Assembly (NCBI RefSeq): GCF_002941025.1 | Contig: NZ_PTJS01000001.1 | Location: 2,108,001-2,172,000 of the forward strand | From: Streptomyces sp. QL37 | GTDB lineage: Bacteria; Actinomycetota; Actinomycetes; Streptomycetales; Streptomycetaceae | Length of the DNA stretch: 64,000 nucleotides | Direction: 5' to 3' | In this document: one piece after another, positions 10,503 to 19,050 of the stretch | How the letters are laid out: each line of letters starts with the position of its first letter | How positions within the stretch are numbered: the stretch's first letter is position 1 | Notes under the pieces: generated by a model | Database searches by the model: none | What the model saw: the letters and a program-made list of their open reading frames with translations, nothing else | What the model was told of the DNA's origin: nothing | Made by a program: the position numbers and the translations under genes

Positions 10503-12131
10503 GTGCCCAGCGGTGTGCACGCCCGTAACACACCCACGGGAGGCCCGGCCGCTCCTGCCGCGCCTCTCCCGTCAGGCAGGAACCAGGTGCTGCTGTCCGA
10601 ACTCCTCGGGATACCCGGCCTCGGCCTCACCCCGCTGCTCCCGGCTGGACGGGACCGCCGGGTGACCGGCGTTTACACCACCGATCTGCCCGACCCCGGC
10701 CGCTACCTGGACGGCGGGGAGCTGGTTCTCACCTCCACCACCTGGTACCGGGAGCCCCGGGACGCCGACGTGTTCGTCGCGGCGCTCGCCTCGGCGGGCG
10801 CCGCGGCCCTGGTGGCCGGATCGGCGGCCGTCGGTGAGCTGCCCGGCGCGCTCACCGACGCCTGCGAGCGGCAGGCGCTGCCCTTGCTGGCGGTCGGTGA
10901 CGACGTGTCGTACGCCGCGCTCACCGAGACCGTGCTCGCCGCGCTCGCCGGACCCGTCGGCCGCTCCCCCGGCGCCGGACTCCATCGCGGCCTGGTGGCC
11001 AGCATGGCGTCCGGAGCCGGCGCGGAAGGCCTGGTCGAGGTGCTGGCCCGGTCCACCGGCGTGCACTGCGCGGTGCTTTCGGCCACTGGGCGGCCCACCG
11101 CGGGTACCGTGCCGGACGTGTCACCCCACCATCTCCGGCGCTCCCTGCGGGTGGCCTTCGCCGCCGGCGCCTTCCCCTCCGTACAGCCACTGCCCGGCGG
11201 CGGGCACCTCACTTTCCTGCCCGTGCAGTCCCCCGTCGCCCATCGCCCGCCCGCGGGCTACCTGGCCGCGGCCGGGGACCACCGGGACTGGGCGCCCGGG
11301 ATCGCGGACGCGGCCGCGGAGGTGTGCGCGCTGCTCGCTCTCGACGGGGTCGCCCGGCAGGAGCGCCGGCGCATCGAGGAACGGCTGCTGCGGGAGTCCG
11401 TGGACCTCCTGCGCGAGGGCCGCACCGAACCCGCCGCAGGGCGCCTGCGCAGCCTCGGACTCGACCTGGAGACGCCGCCGGCCGTCGCGTACGTCACGAC
11501 GACCGGCCGTCCGTACGGCACGGAGCTCGCCGCGGTGATCCTCGACGACGTGCACGAGCAGATACCCGGTTGCTCGGCCCCGTTCGCGGCGGCGGACGGC
11601 CATCTGATGTTCGTCCCGACCTCCGGCAACGGCGGCCGGGACGACACTCTCTCCGGCCTGCTCGCGGAGACCGCCCGCCGGCTCGGTCCCTTCCTCGTGC
11701 ACGGCTGGGCCGCGATCGGCGTATCGGGGCCCTCCACGGGGCAGGACGGACTGCGCCGGGCGCTGGAAGAGGCCCGGCACGCCCAGCGCGTCGCCCGGCT
11801 CGGCACAGGCCCCGTGCGGGTCGCGGGCACCGAGGCGCTCTCCTCGCACCTGATGCTGCTCGCCGCCGTCCCCGACGAGGTGCGCCTCATGTACCGGGAG
11901 CGGCTGATCGGCGTACTGGAGCGTTACGACGCCGAGCACCACAGCGACCTCGTGGGCACGCTCAGCGCGTTCCTCGACGCCTCCGGCTCCTGGCAGCGGT
12001 GCGCACAGCAGCTCCACGTCCACGTCAACACACTGCGCTACCGCCTCCAGCGCGTCGAACAGCTCACGGGCCACAGCCTGGCCACCCTCCACGACCGGGT
12101 GGACTTCTGCCTGGCGCTCGGAATCAGGTAG
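10503..12131 (+). CDS. PucR-family transcriptional regulator
   Basis: A ~542-aa activator-type regulator with an N-terminal PucR domain (LLSELLGIPGLGLTPLLPAG, then GELVLTSTTWYR), a central GGDEF-like region, and a C-terminal PucR helix-turn-helix (CAQQLHVHVNTLRYRLQRVEQLTG). PucR proteins govern purine or other nitrogen-compound use. Because it is divergent from the permease-deaminase-amidohydrolase operon, it is the obvious regulator of that operon. The start is uncertain: GTG at 10503 fits a nearby -10 element, but GTG at 10515 or a later GTG just before LLSELL are alternatives. The frame is open further upstream without a convincing ribosome site. Confidence 0.88.
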   Translation: MPSGVHARNTPTGGPAAPAAPLPSGRNQVLLSELLGIPGLGLTPLLPAGRDRRVTGVYTTDLPDPGRYLDGGELVLTSTTWYREPRDADVFVAALASAGAAALVAGSAAVGELPGALTDACERQALPLLAVGDDVSYAALTETVLAALAGPVGRSPGAGLHRGLVASMASGAGAEGLVEVLARSTGVHCAVLSATGRPTAGTVPDVSPHHLRRSLRVAFAAGAFPSVQPLPGGGHLTFLPVQSPVAHRPPAGYLAAAGDHRDWAPGIADAAAEVCALLALDGVARQERRRIEERLLRESVDLLREGRTEPAAGRLRSLGLDLETPPAVAYVTTTGRPYGTELAAVILDDVHEQIPGCSAPFAAADGHLMFVPTSGNGGRDDTLSGLLAETARRLGPFLVHGWAAIGVSGPSTGQDGLRRALEEARHAQRVARLGTGPVRVAGTEALSSHLMLLAAVPDEVRLMYRERLIGVLERYDAEHHSDLVGTLSAFLDASGSWQRCAQQLHVHVNTLRYRLQRVEQLTGHSLATLHDRVDFCLALGIR

Positions 12132-12252
12132 GCCACCGCGCGGCGCAAGGGCGGCGGCCCTGGGAGCTGTCCCGGGTGCCGCATCGTGTCGGCAACGGTG
12201 ACGCCCCGGGTGACTGTCGGCCAGGCGGCGGGGAGCGCGGGGAGTCAAGGAC

Positions 12253-13002
12253 GTGTCAGACAACTCCCGCCGAGCGGCGGCGCACGCGGCAGGACCGGTA
12301 CGTTTCGATGCCGACCACCCGCCCGCCAGGGAAGGCACCGTGCACTTCACCCGCACCTCCGAGGCAGTACAGACATGGGTCCACGGCTGGGCCCTCTCAC
12401 GGGGAGCGGCCGAACCGGCCCCCTCGTCCTGGGGTTTCACCGTGAACACAGGCCCTCCTGCCCACGCCACGAGCCATGTCCTGACCACCGCCGACGCGGC
12501 GACGGTGCGGGAGATAACCGCGGGCACGACCAGGCCCGGCGTCCGGCTGAAGGCCTTCGTGCGGGTGGAGTCGCTCGCGTCCTGGGTCGCGCCCGGCTGG
12601 TCCGTCGCCGGCGAACCCGGCTACCTGATGTCCGCTCCGCTCCATCCCGCCCGCGTCCCGGTGCTCGTCCCCGACGCCTACCGGCTCCGCGCCTGGACCC
12701 GGGACGGCGTCACGTACGCCCGGGTGTGCGCGGCCGACGGCACGCTCGCCGCACGAGGCCAGGCGGCCGTCACCGGAGCCACCGCCGTCATCGACAAGGT
12801 CGAGACCCAGCCCGCCCATCGACGCCGCGGGCTCGGCCGCCTGATCATGCGCACGCTCACCGACGCGGCCGCCGGCCGGGGCGCGACGGTCGGCCTGCTG
12901 GCCTCGTCGGCGGAGGGTCGGGCCCTGTACGAGAGCACGGGATGGGCCGTGTCTGCACCGCTGGCCAACGCCCTGCGGGGGCCGGACCCGGCGCACCGCT
13001 GA
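12253..13002 (+). CDS. GNAT-family N-acetyltransferase
   Basis: A 249-aa protein whose last ~80 residues form a GNAT acetyl-CoA-binding fold (IDKVETQPAHRRRGLGRLIM, then LYESTGWAV). The N-terminal ~150 residues are a less conserved extension with an aromatic-rich patch around the VHGWALSRG sequence, probably the substrate-side domain. The start GTG at 12253 follows GGAG. It is transcribed in the same direction as pucR, 121 bases downstream. Its substrate cannot be inferred. Confidence 0.8.
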   Translation: MSDNSRRAAAHAAGPVRFDADHPPAREGTVHFTRTSEAVQTWVHGWALSRGAAEPAPSSWGFTVNTGPPAHATSHVLTTADAATVREITAGTTRPGVRLKAFVRVESLASWVAPGWSVAGEPGYLMSAPLHPARVPVLVPDAYRLRAWTRDGVTYARVCAADGTLAARGQAAVTGATAVIDKVETQPAHRRRGLGRLIMRTLTDAAAGRGATVGLLASSAEGRALYESTGWAVSAPLANALRGPDPAHR

Positions 13003-13095
13003 CCGCGCCCGCGACGCACGGGCCCACCCGGACCGGGCCCGCGTGCATGACCCGGCGGCTTCGGGATACCCGTACTTCTGACAGAGGAGGCACAG

Positions 13096-13293
13096 ATGCC
13101 GCTCACCTTCCGAAAGAGCTTCCAGATCCTCCCGGGCGTCCGGCTGAACATCAACCGCCGCTCGTGGTCCGTCACGACCGGCGGACGGCACGGGCCGAGG
13201 CGCACCACGAGCAGCACCGGCCGGCGCACCACGTCCATGGACCTGCCGGGACCGTTCGGCTGGCGGAGGACGACGCGCCGCGGTCGCGGCTGA
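13096..13293 (+). CDS. DUF4236 small protein
   Basis: A 65-aa basic protein matching the DUF4236 pattern: FRKSFQILPGVRLNINRRSWSV followed by GG, RR and TTS-type turns. Members are short beta-rich proteins of unknown function. An AGAGGAGG ribosome site precedes the ATG. No partner gene is evident. Confidence 0.75.
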   Translation: MPLTFRKSFQILPGVRLNINRRSWSVTTGGRHGPRRTTSSTGRRTTSMDLPGPFGWRRTTRRGRG

Positions 13294-13446
13294 CCTCATC
13301 TCACCGTCGCGGGCTCGGCCGGCCTCACCCGTTCGGCCGAGCTCCGCACGCCGGGCCGCCCGGCACGTCCGACCCTTCAAACAGGCGCCCCCGCACGGCC
13401 GGGCACCCGATCGTCACCTGGATCCCACACCCCCGGCACGAGCTTC

Positions 13447-13462
13447 ATCTCATATCTGAGAT
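13447..13462. promoter_or_regulatory. Palindrome immediately upstream of the XRE-MurA gene
   Basis: ATCTCA-TATC-TGAGAT, an exact 6+6 inverted repeat with a 4-base spacer, ends 11 bases before the ATG. Its placement over the promoter/start region makes it a good candidate autoregulatory operator for the XRE domain that the gene itself encodes. Confidence 0.5.
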
Positions 13463-13473
13463 AGCGTGCAGCC

Positions 13474-15003
13474 ATGGAAGACGACTACCTCGCACGTATC
13501 GGCAAGCTCATCCGTGACGCCCGTCAGCACCGTGGCTGGACACAGAGTCAGCTCGCCGAGGCACTGGCCACGAGCCAGAGCGCCGTCAACCGCATCGAAC
13601 GCGGCAACCAGAACATCAGCCTTGAGATGATCGCCCGCATCGGCGAGGCCCTCGACAGCGAGATCGTGTCGCTCGGTTACGCCGGCCCCATGCATCTGCG
13701 TGTCGTCGGTGGCCGTCGGCTCTCGGGCTCCATCGACGTCAAGACGAGCAAGAACGCGTGTGTCGCGCTGCTCTGCGGTTCGCTGCTCAACAAGGGCCGC
13801 ACCGTGCTGCGCCGGGTGGCCCGGATCGAAGAGGTCTTCCGGCTGCTGGAGGTCCTCAACTCCATCGGCGTACGCACCCGTTGGATCAACGACGGTGTCG
13901 ACCTGGAGATCCTGCCGCCCGAACGGCTGGAGCTGGAGTCCATCGACGCCGACGCCGCGCGCCGGACCCGTTCCATCATCATGTTCCTCGGCCCGCTGCT
14001 GCACCGCGAGGACCGGTTCACCCTGCCGTACGCCGGCGGCTGCGACCTCGGTACGCGCACGATCGAGCCGCACATGATCGCGCTGCGCCGCTTCGGCCTG
14101 GAGATCGCGGCGACCGACGGGCTCTACCACGCGCAGGTCGACCACGAGGTCCGTCCGGGCCGCCCCATCGTCCTGACCGAGCGCGGCGACACGGTGACCG
14201 AGAACGCGCTGCTGGCCGCCGCCCGGCACGACGGCACGACGGTCATCCGTAACGCGTCCTCCAACTACATGGTCCAGGACCTGTGCTTCTTCCTGGAGGC
14301 GCTCGGCGTACGCGTCGACGGCGTCGGGACGACGACCCTCACGGTGCACGGGGTGCCGGAGATCGACGTGGACGTCGACTACTCCCCCTCCGAGGACCCG
14401 GTCGAGGCGATGAGCCTGCTGGCCGCCGCCGTCGTGACGGAGTCCGAGCTGACGATCCGCCGGGTCCCGATCGAGTTCCTGGAGATCGAGCTCGCGGTCC
14501 TGGAGGAGATGGGCGTCGACTGCGACCGCACGGCGGAGTACGCGGCCGACAACGGCCGCACCCGACTGGTGGACCTGACGGTCCGGCCCTCCAAGCTGGA
14601 GGCACCCATCGACAAGATCCACCCGATGCCCTTCCCCGGGCTGAACATCGACAACGTGCCGTTCTTCGCCGCGATCGCCGCGTCCGCGCACGGCAAGACC
14701 CTGATCCACGACTGGGTCTACGACAACCGCGCGATCTACCTCACCGACCTCAACCGCCTCGGCGGCCGGCTCCAGCTCCTGGACCCGCACCGCGTCCTGG
14801 TCGAGGGCCCGACCCGCTGGCGCGCCGCCGAGATGATGTGCCCGCCCGCACTGCGGCCGGCGGTGGTGGTGCTGCTGGCGATGATGGCGGCGGAGGGCAC
14901 GTCGGTGCTGCGCAACGTGTATGTCATCAACCGGGGTTACGAGGAGCTGGCGGAGCGGCTGAACTCGGTGGGCGCGCAGATCGAGATCTTCCGGGACATC
15001 TGA
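13474..15003 (+). CDS. MurA-like UDP-N-acetylglucosamine 1-carboxyvinyltransferase with N-terminal XRE helix-turn-helix
   Basis: A 509-aa fusion. Residues ~6-62 are an XRE/Cro-type DNA-binding domain (GWTQSQLAEALATSQSAVNR), and residues ~72-509 are an EPSP-synthase-fold MurA domain. The MurA active-site cysteine is kept (Cys190 in AGGCDLGTR), as are the Lys-Asn pair (TSKNACVALL, Lys93-Asn94). It could therefore still transfer enolpyruvate to UDP-GlcNAc, or act as a ligand-sensing regulator. This architecture is widely conserved in streptomycetes next to aconitase. A palindrome lies just upstream. The 3' end of the gene serves as the attachment site of the downstream island, and its stop codon is inside the repeated core. 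Confidence 0.92.
   Translation: MEDDYLARIGKLIRDARQHRGWTQSQLAEALATSQSAVNRIERGNQNISLEMIARIGEALDSEIVSLGYAGPMHLRVVGGRRLSGSIDVKTSKNACVALLCGSLLNKGRTVLRRVARIEEVFRLLEVLNSIGVRTRWINDGVDLEILPPERLELESIDADAARRTRSIIMFLGPLLHREDRFTLPYAGGCDLGTRTIEPHMIALRRFGLEIAATDGLYHAQVDHEVRPGRPIVLTERGDTVTENALLAAARHDGTTVIRNASSNYMVQDLCFFLEALGVRVDGVGTTTLTVHGVPEIDVDVDYSPSEDPVEAMSLLAAAVVTESELTIRRVPIEFLEIELAVLEEMGVDCDRTAEYAADNGRTRLVDLTVRPSKLEAPIDKIHPMPFPGLNIDNVPFFAAIAASAHGKTLIHDWVYDNRAIYLTDLNRLGGRLQLLDPHRVLVEGPTRWRAAEMMCPPALRPAVVVLLAMMAAEGTSVLRNVYVINRGYEELAERLNSVGAQIEIFRDI
14987..15003 (+). other. Attachment-site core (attL) at the 3' end of the XRE-MurA gene
   Basis: TCTTCCGGGACATCTGA, the last codons and stop of the gene. The same 17 bases occur at 52700-52716 and the last 15 at 49985-49999. 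The island begins just after it. Integration here would leave the MurA reading frame intact. Confidence 0.7.
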
Positions 15004-15010
15004 CGGGCGG

Positions 15011-15046
15011 GGTGTTGTGCCCCTTGGGTCCAAGGGGCACAACACC
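15011..15046 (+). terminator. Hairpin terminator after the XRE-MurA gene
   Basis: Perfect 17-bp arms (15011-15027 with 15030-15046) and a 2-base loop, starting 8 bases after the stop codon. The later att copies are followed by hairpins of similar position but different sequence. Confidence 0.8.
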
Positions 15047-15117
15047 TCAACACTCCATCTGACCTGCGAATACTCACCTTCACAGCCCTTCACTGATCCC
15101 TGTCGCCTTTCAGTACC

Positions 15118-15145
15118 TTGTGCAACGCACATGCAAGATGATCTT
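15118..15145 (+). repeat. Terminal motif of the element, left copy
   Basis: TTGTGCAAC, five variable bases, then TGCAAGATGATCTT; the same arrangement is at 49915-49942. The second half contains AAGAT-G-ATCTT, itself a palindrome. It may be an integrase or excisionase arm site. Confidence 0.5.
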
Positions 15146-15146
15146 G

Positions 15147-15490
15147 AATGACTGATGGGGCGTCAAGGACACCTGAGTAACCGTCAGTCTTTACGGAGGG
15201 TTGTCGCCGAGTGGCCTCGCAACATCCGATGCCTGTCGGGTCACGCCGACGGCGTCTGGGCGACGAGGTGAGCCGCCATCTGCCCGACGGCTCCGGCCTC
15301 GCGACGCAGCCCGGGTCCGACCGCGCATCCAAGTTCTCCGGCTGACCACTTCGCCACACAGAAGAGGACCCGCACCAGGGGGCGCGTCCTCTGTCGTAGA
15401 CGGGCGCCGTGTCACGGCCTGAGCCTGCGCCCACCTCGTGGGAGCACCCGCTGCGACGTCCGGGCCGACGAGGTGTCGGGCCGCCCCACG
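15147..15490. other. Gene-free stretch at the left end of the element
   Basis: No supported gene. It contains a hairpin at 15363-15392 (AGAGGAC paired with GTCCTCT) that may be a leftover terminator. A short coding-like run around 15240-15345 shows no recognisable protein. Confidence 0.4.
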
Positions 15491-15709
15491 ATGAGCAGCG
15501 TGACAAGTCTCCGCGCCCCAGGCTCTGGCCCTCAGTACATAGCCGTGGGGACGGCCGAGACCGACCGCCCGCTGACCGACTCCACCCGCCTGATGTACTC
15601 CTCCGACACGGCCGCCTTCATTGCCTGGTGCGCGAGCGTTGGTCGGCGGCCGCTGCCTGCTAACGCGGAGACGGTCACTAAATACGTGGCGCACTTGACC
15701 GTGAGTTAG
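15491..15709 (+). pseudogene. Tyrosine recombinase, N-terminal (core-binding) domain fragment
   Basis: A 72-codon frame (MSSVTSLRAPG...) encoding the SAM-like core-binding domain of a Xer/phage-type integrase: RLMYSSDTAAFIAWCASVGRRP followed by PANAETVTKYVAHLTVS, then a stop. The whole catalytic domain (Arg-His-x-x-Arg-Tyr) is absent, so it cannot recombine DNA. It resembles a different integrase subfamily from the C-terminal fragment at 49379-49897, so the two are unlikely to be halves of one gene. It probably marks an older insertion at the same locus. Confidence 0.7.
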
Positions 15710-15777
15710 CCACGGCTCGTTGTCAGTCCCGGATTCTAAGCTGCTCTCGGCGTTAGACCGATGGGGTGGAGGATTCC

Positions 15778-16677
15778 GTGGCACGGCAGTTGACGACGTA
15801 CGAGCGGTTGGCCTTGATCAGTAAGTGGAAGAGTCCGCCGGGGCCATCAGAGGAGCGTCGCCTCAGGCGGGCAGAGGGCATGGTGCGGGCTGCGATTGAT
15901 CAGCATGCGGCCTTCCATGGCGTCAACATCCACGTGGAGGCCAAGGGCTCGTACCCAAACAACACCAACGTCCGTGGAGACAGTGACGTCGATATCAAGG
16001 TCCAGTTGAACGAGTGCTTCTATTATGACGGGCAGGTGCCGATTCTCGCTGGCCCGGACTACACGGGGTCCTGGACGAAAGACGTCCTTCGCCGCGAGGT
16101 ATACGCAGCACTGGACGCCTCGTTCGGAAACGTGGAGTCGGATCACAACATCGCCTTCTACGTACCCGAAGTCCCAGGTAGCCGTCCCAGCACCGACGTC
16201 GTGCCGTGCTTTAAGTACGTTCTGTATGACGGTGCAGCACCGGGCGGGATGTACGAAGGAAGTGTGGTCTTCGGCCGAGATGGCAAGAAGATCGTGAACT
16301 GGCCCGAGCTTCAGTTCGCCAATGGGCGCGCGAAGAACACCGCGACCCACCAGCGATACAAGTTCGTTGTACGAGTGCTGAAGAACGTGGAGAACGACCT
16401 CACAGCCGAGGGCGTCATCGAGGCCCTGCCCTCCTACTTCTCCGAGTGCCTGATCTACAACGTGCCCAATCCCGTCTTCTTGAACGGGGACCTCGATGAC
16501 GCCGTCAGCGCGAGCTTGGCTGAGGTCTACCGACAGCTCGACTCAGCCACCGAACGCCAGCTCATGCAGGAACCAAACGAGATCAAGATGCTCTTCGGTT
16601 CGGAGCAGAAGTGGAGGGAGCAGGATGCCCTGGACCTGATCCTCCACGGCTGGCGCTACCTGAATTACGGAGGCTGA
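15778..16677 (+). CDS. CBASS CD-NTase (cyclic oligonucleotide synthase)
   Basis: A 299-aa nucleotidyltransferase of the SMODS/CD-NTase class, expected to make a cyclic di- or trinucleotide on phage infection. The active site is complete: GS at residues 57-58, Asp70 and Asp72 in GDSDVDIKV, and the third Asp140 in STDVVPCF. Start: GTG at 15778, preceded at ideal distance by GGAGG; a GTG four codons earlier is less likely. The stop codon is two bases before the effector gene, so the two form an operon. No E1/E2/JAB (Cap2/Cap3) or HORMA/TRIP13 partners are present, making this a minimal type I CBASS. The CD-NTase clade and product were not assigned. Confidence 0.9.
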   Translation: MARQLTTYERLALISKWKSPPGPSEERRLRRAEGMVRAAIDQHAAFHGVNIHVEAKGSYPNNTNVRGDSDVDIKVQLNECFYYDGQVPILAGPDYTGSWTKDVLRREVYAALDASFGNVESDHNIAFYVPEVPGSRPSTDVVPCFKYVLYDGAAPGGMYEGSVVFGRDGKKIVNWPELQFANGRAKNTATHQRYKFVVRVLKNVENDLTAEGVIEALPSYFSECLIYNVPNPVFLNGDLDDAVSASLAEVYRQLDSATERQLMQEPNEIKMLFGSEQKWREQDALDLILHGWRYLNYGG

Positions 16678-16679
16678 GG

Positions 16680-17318
16680 ATGAACCAGGCCACCGCCCTT
16701 CGGACCGGCGCCACCATCGCCGCCACGATCTACACCGGCGTACTAGTGGCCTTGGGCCTGTACCCGTCCGAGTTTCGCTACCTGTTCGCCTACGTCCCAT
16801 CTGTCGTCGGCTATGGCGTACTCGCCTTCGACAAATGGGCCTGGCATTGGCCTGGTATCCACCGTCTTACTGGCCGCCCATGGGTCGCGGGGACATGGCG
16901 TGTTGTGTTGTCCCCCAGCCCCGACAGCCACATCCCCGAAGGGGGTAACCGGGGCCCGATCACGACATACATGACCATCGAGCAGACGTTCTGGAGCCTG
17001 CACGCGATGCTCCGCACCGCGGAAAGCACCTCCCACTCCAGCAACGCCACTCTCAAGGCCCCCGAGAACTCCAGTACGTGCGAAATCGGGTTCGTCTACG
17101 AAAACAGACCTCGTGTCGAGCATCAGCACCGTAGTCCTCGGCACGAGGGTGCTTGCCGCATAGCGGTCACTGGTCTGTCTCCCAAGGTCGCCTCGGGTCA
17201 CTACTACACGAGCCGCTTCACCGCTGGAGACATGGATTTCACTTTCCTCGACCGGTCCACCGACTACGGCACTTTCGCCGAAGCACAGGACGCCGACCCT
17301 CAGCACCCCTCCGCCTGA
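16680..17318 (+). CDS. cap15: CBASS effector, Cap15-like two-TM beta-barrel protein
   Basis: A 212-aa protein with two N-terminal membrane helices (about residues 6-25 and 33-50) and a soluble beta-rich domain from ~60 (GRPWVAGTWRVVL, TIEQTFWSLHAMLRTAES, FVYENRP). This is the architecture of S-2TM-beta/Cap15 effectors, in which the beta-barrel senses the cyclic nucleotide and the helices oligomerise to disrupt the inner membrane and stop phage growth. It starts two bases after the CD-NTase stop with GGAGG overlapping that stop region, so the genes are translationally linked. The assignment rests on architecture and context; the C-terminal 15 residues are unstructured. Confidence 0.82.
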   Translation: MNQATALRTGATIAATIYTGVLVALGLYPSEFRYLFAYVPSVVGYGVLAFDKWAWHWPGIHRLTGRPWVAGTWRVVLSPSPDSHIPEGGNRGPITTYMTIEQTFWSLHAMLRTAESTSHSSNATLKAPENSSTCEIGFVYENRPRVEHQHRSPRHEGACRIAVTGLSPKVASGHYYTSRFTAGDMDFTFLDRSTDYGTFAEAQDADPQHPSA

Positions 17319-17454
17319 CCCAGCCTTCCTACGCCTCGAAGTGCCGGAGCTGCCGCCGCGATACACAGAGGGTGGGTGTCGTGTCGTGGGACAGCGCAAA
17401 CCCATTCTGACTTCGGGAAACCGTTGGCCCATGCGCCCGGACCTTGCCAGAATC

Positions 17455-18426
17455 ATGAGGGTGAAGGCAACGCAGATACGCCGGCAGCACCTCGTCTCGC
17501 AGGTCCTGCTCAAGCAGTTCACCACAGCCGGGCCGGAAGGCAGCGGCCTTCAGTTGCGTCCCGTCGATGTGCAAAACCCGGAGCGTCGGAACAAGCTCGC
17601 GAGCACACGGACGTGCGGCTGGGCCGACACCTTCGTGGCGTTCGACTCCGCGTCTGCTGAGAAGTTGTGGGACTCCGTAGAGAGAGGCGCTCACGCTGCC
17701 ATCGAGGCAGTGCACGCAGGCACACCGTTCGCCGATCCCCTGCACGTCGAGGCTCTGCGTGACCTGATCGTGCTGCACTACGTGCGGTCACACCGCTATC
17801 GCGACGTGTACACCAACGCGTTTGAGACCGTTCGTGTGAAGGTCCGCAGGGAGGTCGTCGGACGGTTTCCGGACCCGCTGCGCCGTGAGGCGTTGCGGCA
17901 GACCGGGCTGCACCTTGCCAGCGAGGGCGCCCTCAATGCCTTCGCTGGCCGTCTCGTTGAGCAGTCCGAGGTCACCCAGGGCTTCGGAACAGGCGCACTG
18001 TTTCGCACCAGCATCGAGAGCATGTTCAACAGAGTGCGTGCCACGGCTTCGAACTGGCGGTTGGAGGTGTTGACGCCAGAAAATGGGCAGTTCTTGATCG
18101 GCGACAATCCAGCGGTGACCGTGCGTACGGATACCAGGCCCTGGTCGTACAACATGGCCATCGGTGACGCACACTCCATCGTTTTGCCGATCACTCCCCG
18201 ACATCTCCTGGCCCTGGGAAGGAACAACATCGTTAGCACCATCCCTCGGGCCCTCATGGACCAAATCAATATCGTGCAAATCCGCGCTGCCGATTGCTAC
18301 GTCTACATGCACCCTCGGAGTACAAGGCTCGAGATGTTCGCGAGAGAGGCGGCGAAGCGGTGGCGAGCGGACCGCGTGAGCCCCTACCGCGCGGCGGCGT
18401 CGGAATCGAGGAACAGGAGATCGTAG
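17455..18426 (+). CDS. DUF4238 domain protein
   Basis: A 323-aa protein with DUF4238 features: an N-terminal RRQHLVSQVLLKQF motif (His12), the C-terminal half motif FLIGDNPAV (214-221), and PITPRHLLAL. The family has no established biochemical activity but recurs in bacterial accessory regions. It runs in the same direction as the CBASS pair, 136 bases downstream, and may be cotranscribed. No clear ribosome site supports the ATG at 17455; GTG at 17461 is equally possible, and the frame extends upstream to 17341. It could be a third CBASS component or an unrelated defence or cargo gene. Confidence 0.75.
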   Translation: MRVKATQIRRQHLVSQVLLKQFTTAGPEGSGLQLRPVDVQNPERRNKLASTRTCGWADTFVAFDSASAEKLWDSVERGAHAAIEAVHAGTPFADPLHVEALRDLIVLHYVRSHRYRDVYTNAFETVRVKVRREVVGRFPDPLRREALRQTGLHLASEGALNAFAGRLVEQSEVTQGFGTGALFRTSIESMFNRVRATASNWRLEVLTPENGQFLIGDNPAVTVRTDTRPWSYNMAIGDAHSIVLPITPRHLLALGRNNIVSTIPRALMDQINIVQIRAADCYVYMHPRSTRLEMFAREAAKRWRADRVSPYRAAASESRNRRS

Positions 18427-18781
18427 ACCGGGCCGCCGGGGGGTACTTCTGGGTAGAGACTGGACGGCTGCGCCCCGACGCCCACGGCATCCCGTACGGC
18501 GAGGGCTGGAAGGCGGTGTGTACTGGACTGGGCGCTGCTGGTCTCTACCGTCGACAGCGCCTACCGGCAGCGCGGGCGCGCTCGAATCGCCAGGTCGCTG
18601 CTGATCGGTGGAGAGATCCTCGCCAACCGGATCGCGGCCGCGACGCCGCGCACGCCTCAAGCGCACCACACGACTACGACCAGTTTCGGCCCGGACCGCT
18701 ACACGTACCGGGCGAACATTCGCCCAGCCGCCTCGAAACCCGGGGTGATACGCCCCGGTCCTCGGCTCGCTGATCAGTGCC
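18427..18781 (+). pseudogene. Decayed coding sequence of unknown type
   Basis: Strong coding bias in two successive frames without a usable start or stop. One frame reads DRAAGGYFWVETGRL and DAHGIPYGEGWKAV (it begins inside the DUF4238 gene end). From about 18523 the next frame reads DWALLVSTVDSAYRQ and GGEILANRIAAATP. This looks like one gene broken by a frameshift near 18520. I do not recognise the family. Confidence 0.35.
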
Positions 18782-19000
18782 ATGGCCAGGGCGTTCTACA
18801 CGGTCAGGAAGAGTGCGGTGCGGGTACGGCGCGTGGCGCGGTCGAGTCGACGCACGGGCCGTACCAGAGATGGGAGGGCAGGCGCGCACATCGAAGCCGG
18901 CAAGGTCATCAAGACCACGAAGGGCAGCAGCGCGGACATGTCCGTCAAGTACAAGGAGACGGCCCGGGGCGGCCTCGCGGTGCACATCATCGAGTGCTAG
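18782..19000 (+). CDS. Small hypothetical basic protein
   Basis: A 72-aa very basic protein (many Arg in residues 9-35) ending in [15 protein letters not shown]. It begins at ATG 18782 and is followed by a strong hairpin. I do not recognise it; the regular beta-strand-like tail ([18 protein letters not shown]) suggests a real small domain. It may be the tail of the broken coding sequence just upstream. Confidence 0.4.
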   Translation: MARAFYTVRKSAVRVRRVARSSRRTGRTRDGRAGAHIEAGKVIKTTKGSSADMSVKYKETARGGLAVHIIEC

Positions 19001-19007
19001 GCGGATG

Positions 19008-19050
19008 GGCCCTGACCAGCGCTTTCCAGTCTTTCAGCGCTGTCAGGGCC
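19008..19050 (+). terminator. Hairpin after the small ORF
   Basis: GGCCCTGAC-c-AGCGCT pairs with AGCGCTGTCAGGGCC (19036-19050), with one bulge and a 12-base loop. It fits a terminator between the rightward CBASS side and the leftward type ISP genes. Confidence 0.6.

Noticed and set aside
14987..15003. Integration into a tRNA gene
   Set aside because: No tRNA-like cloverleaf is present at either end; the repeated core is the 3' end of a protein-coding gene.
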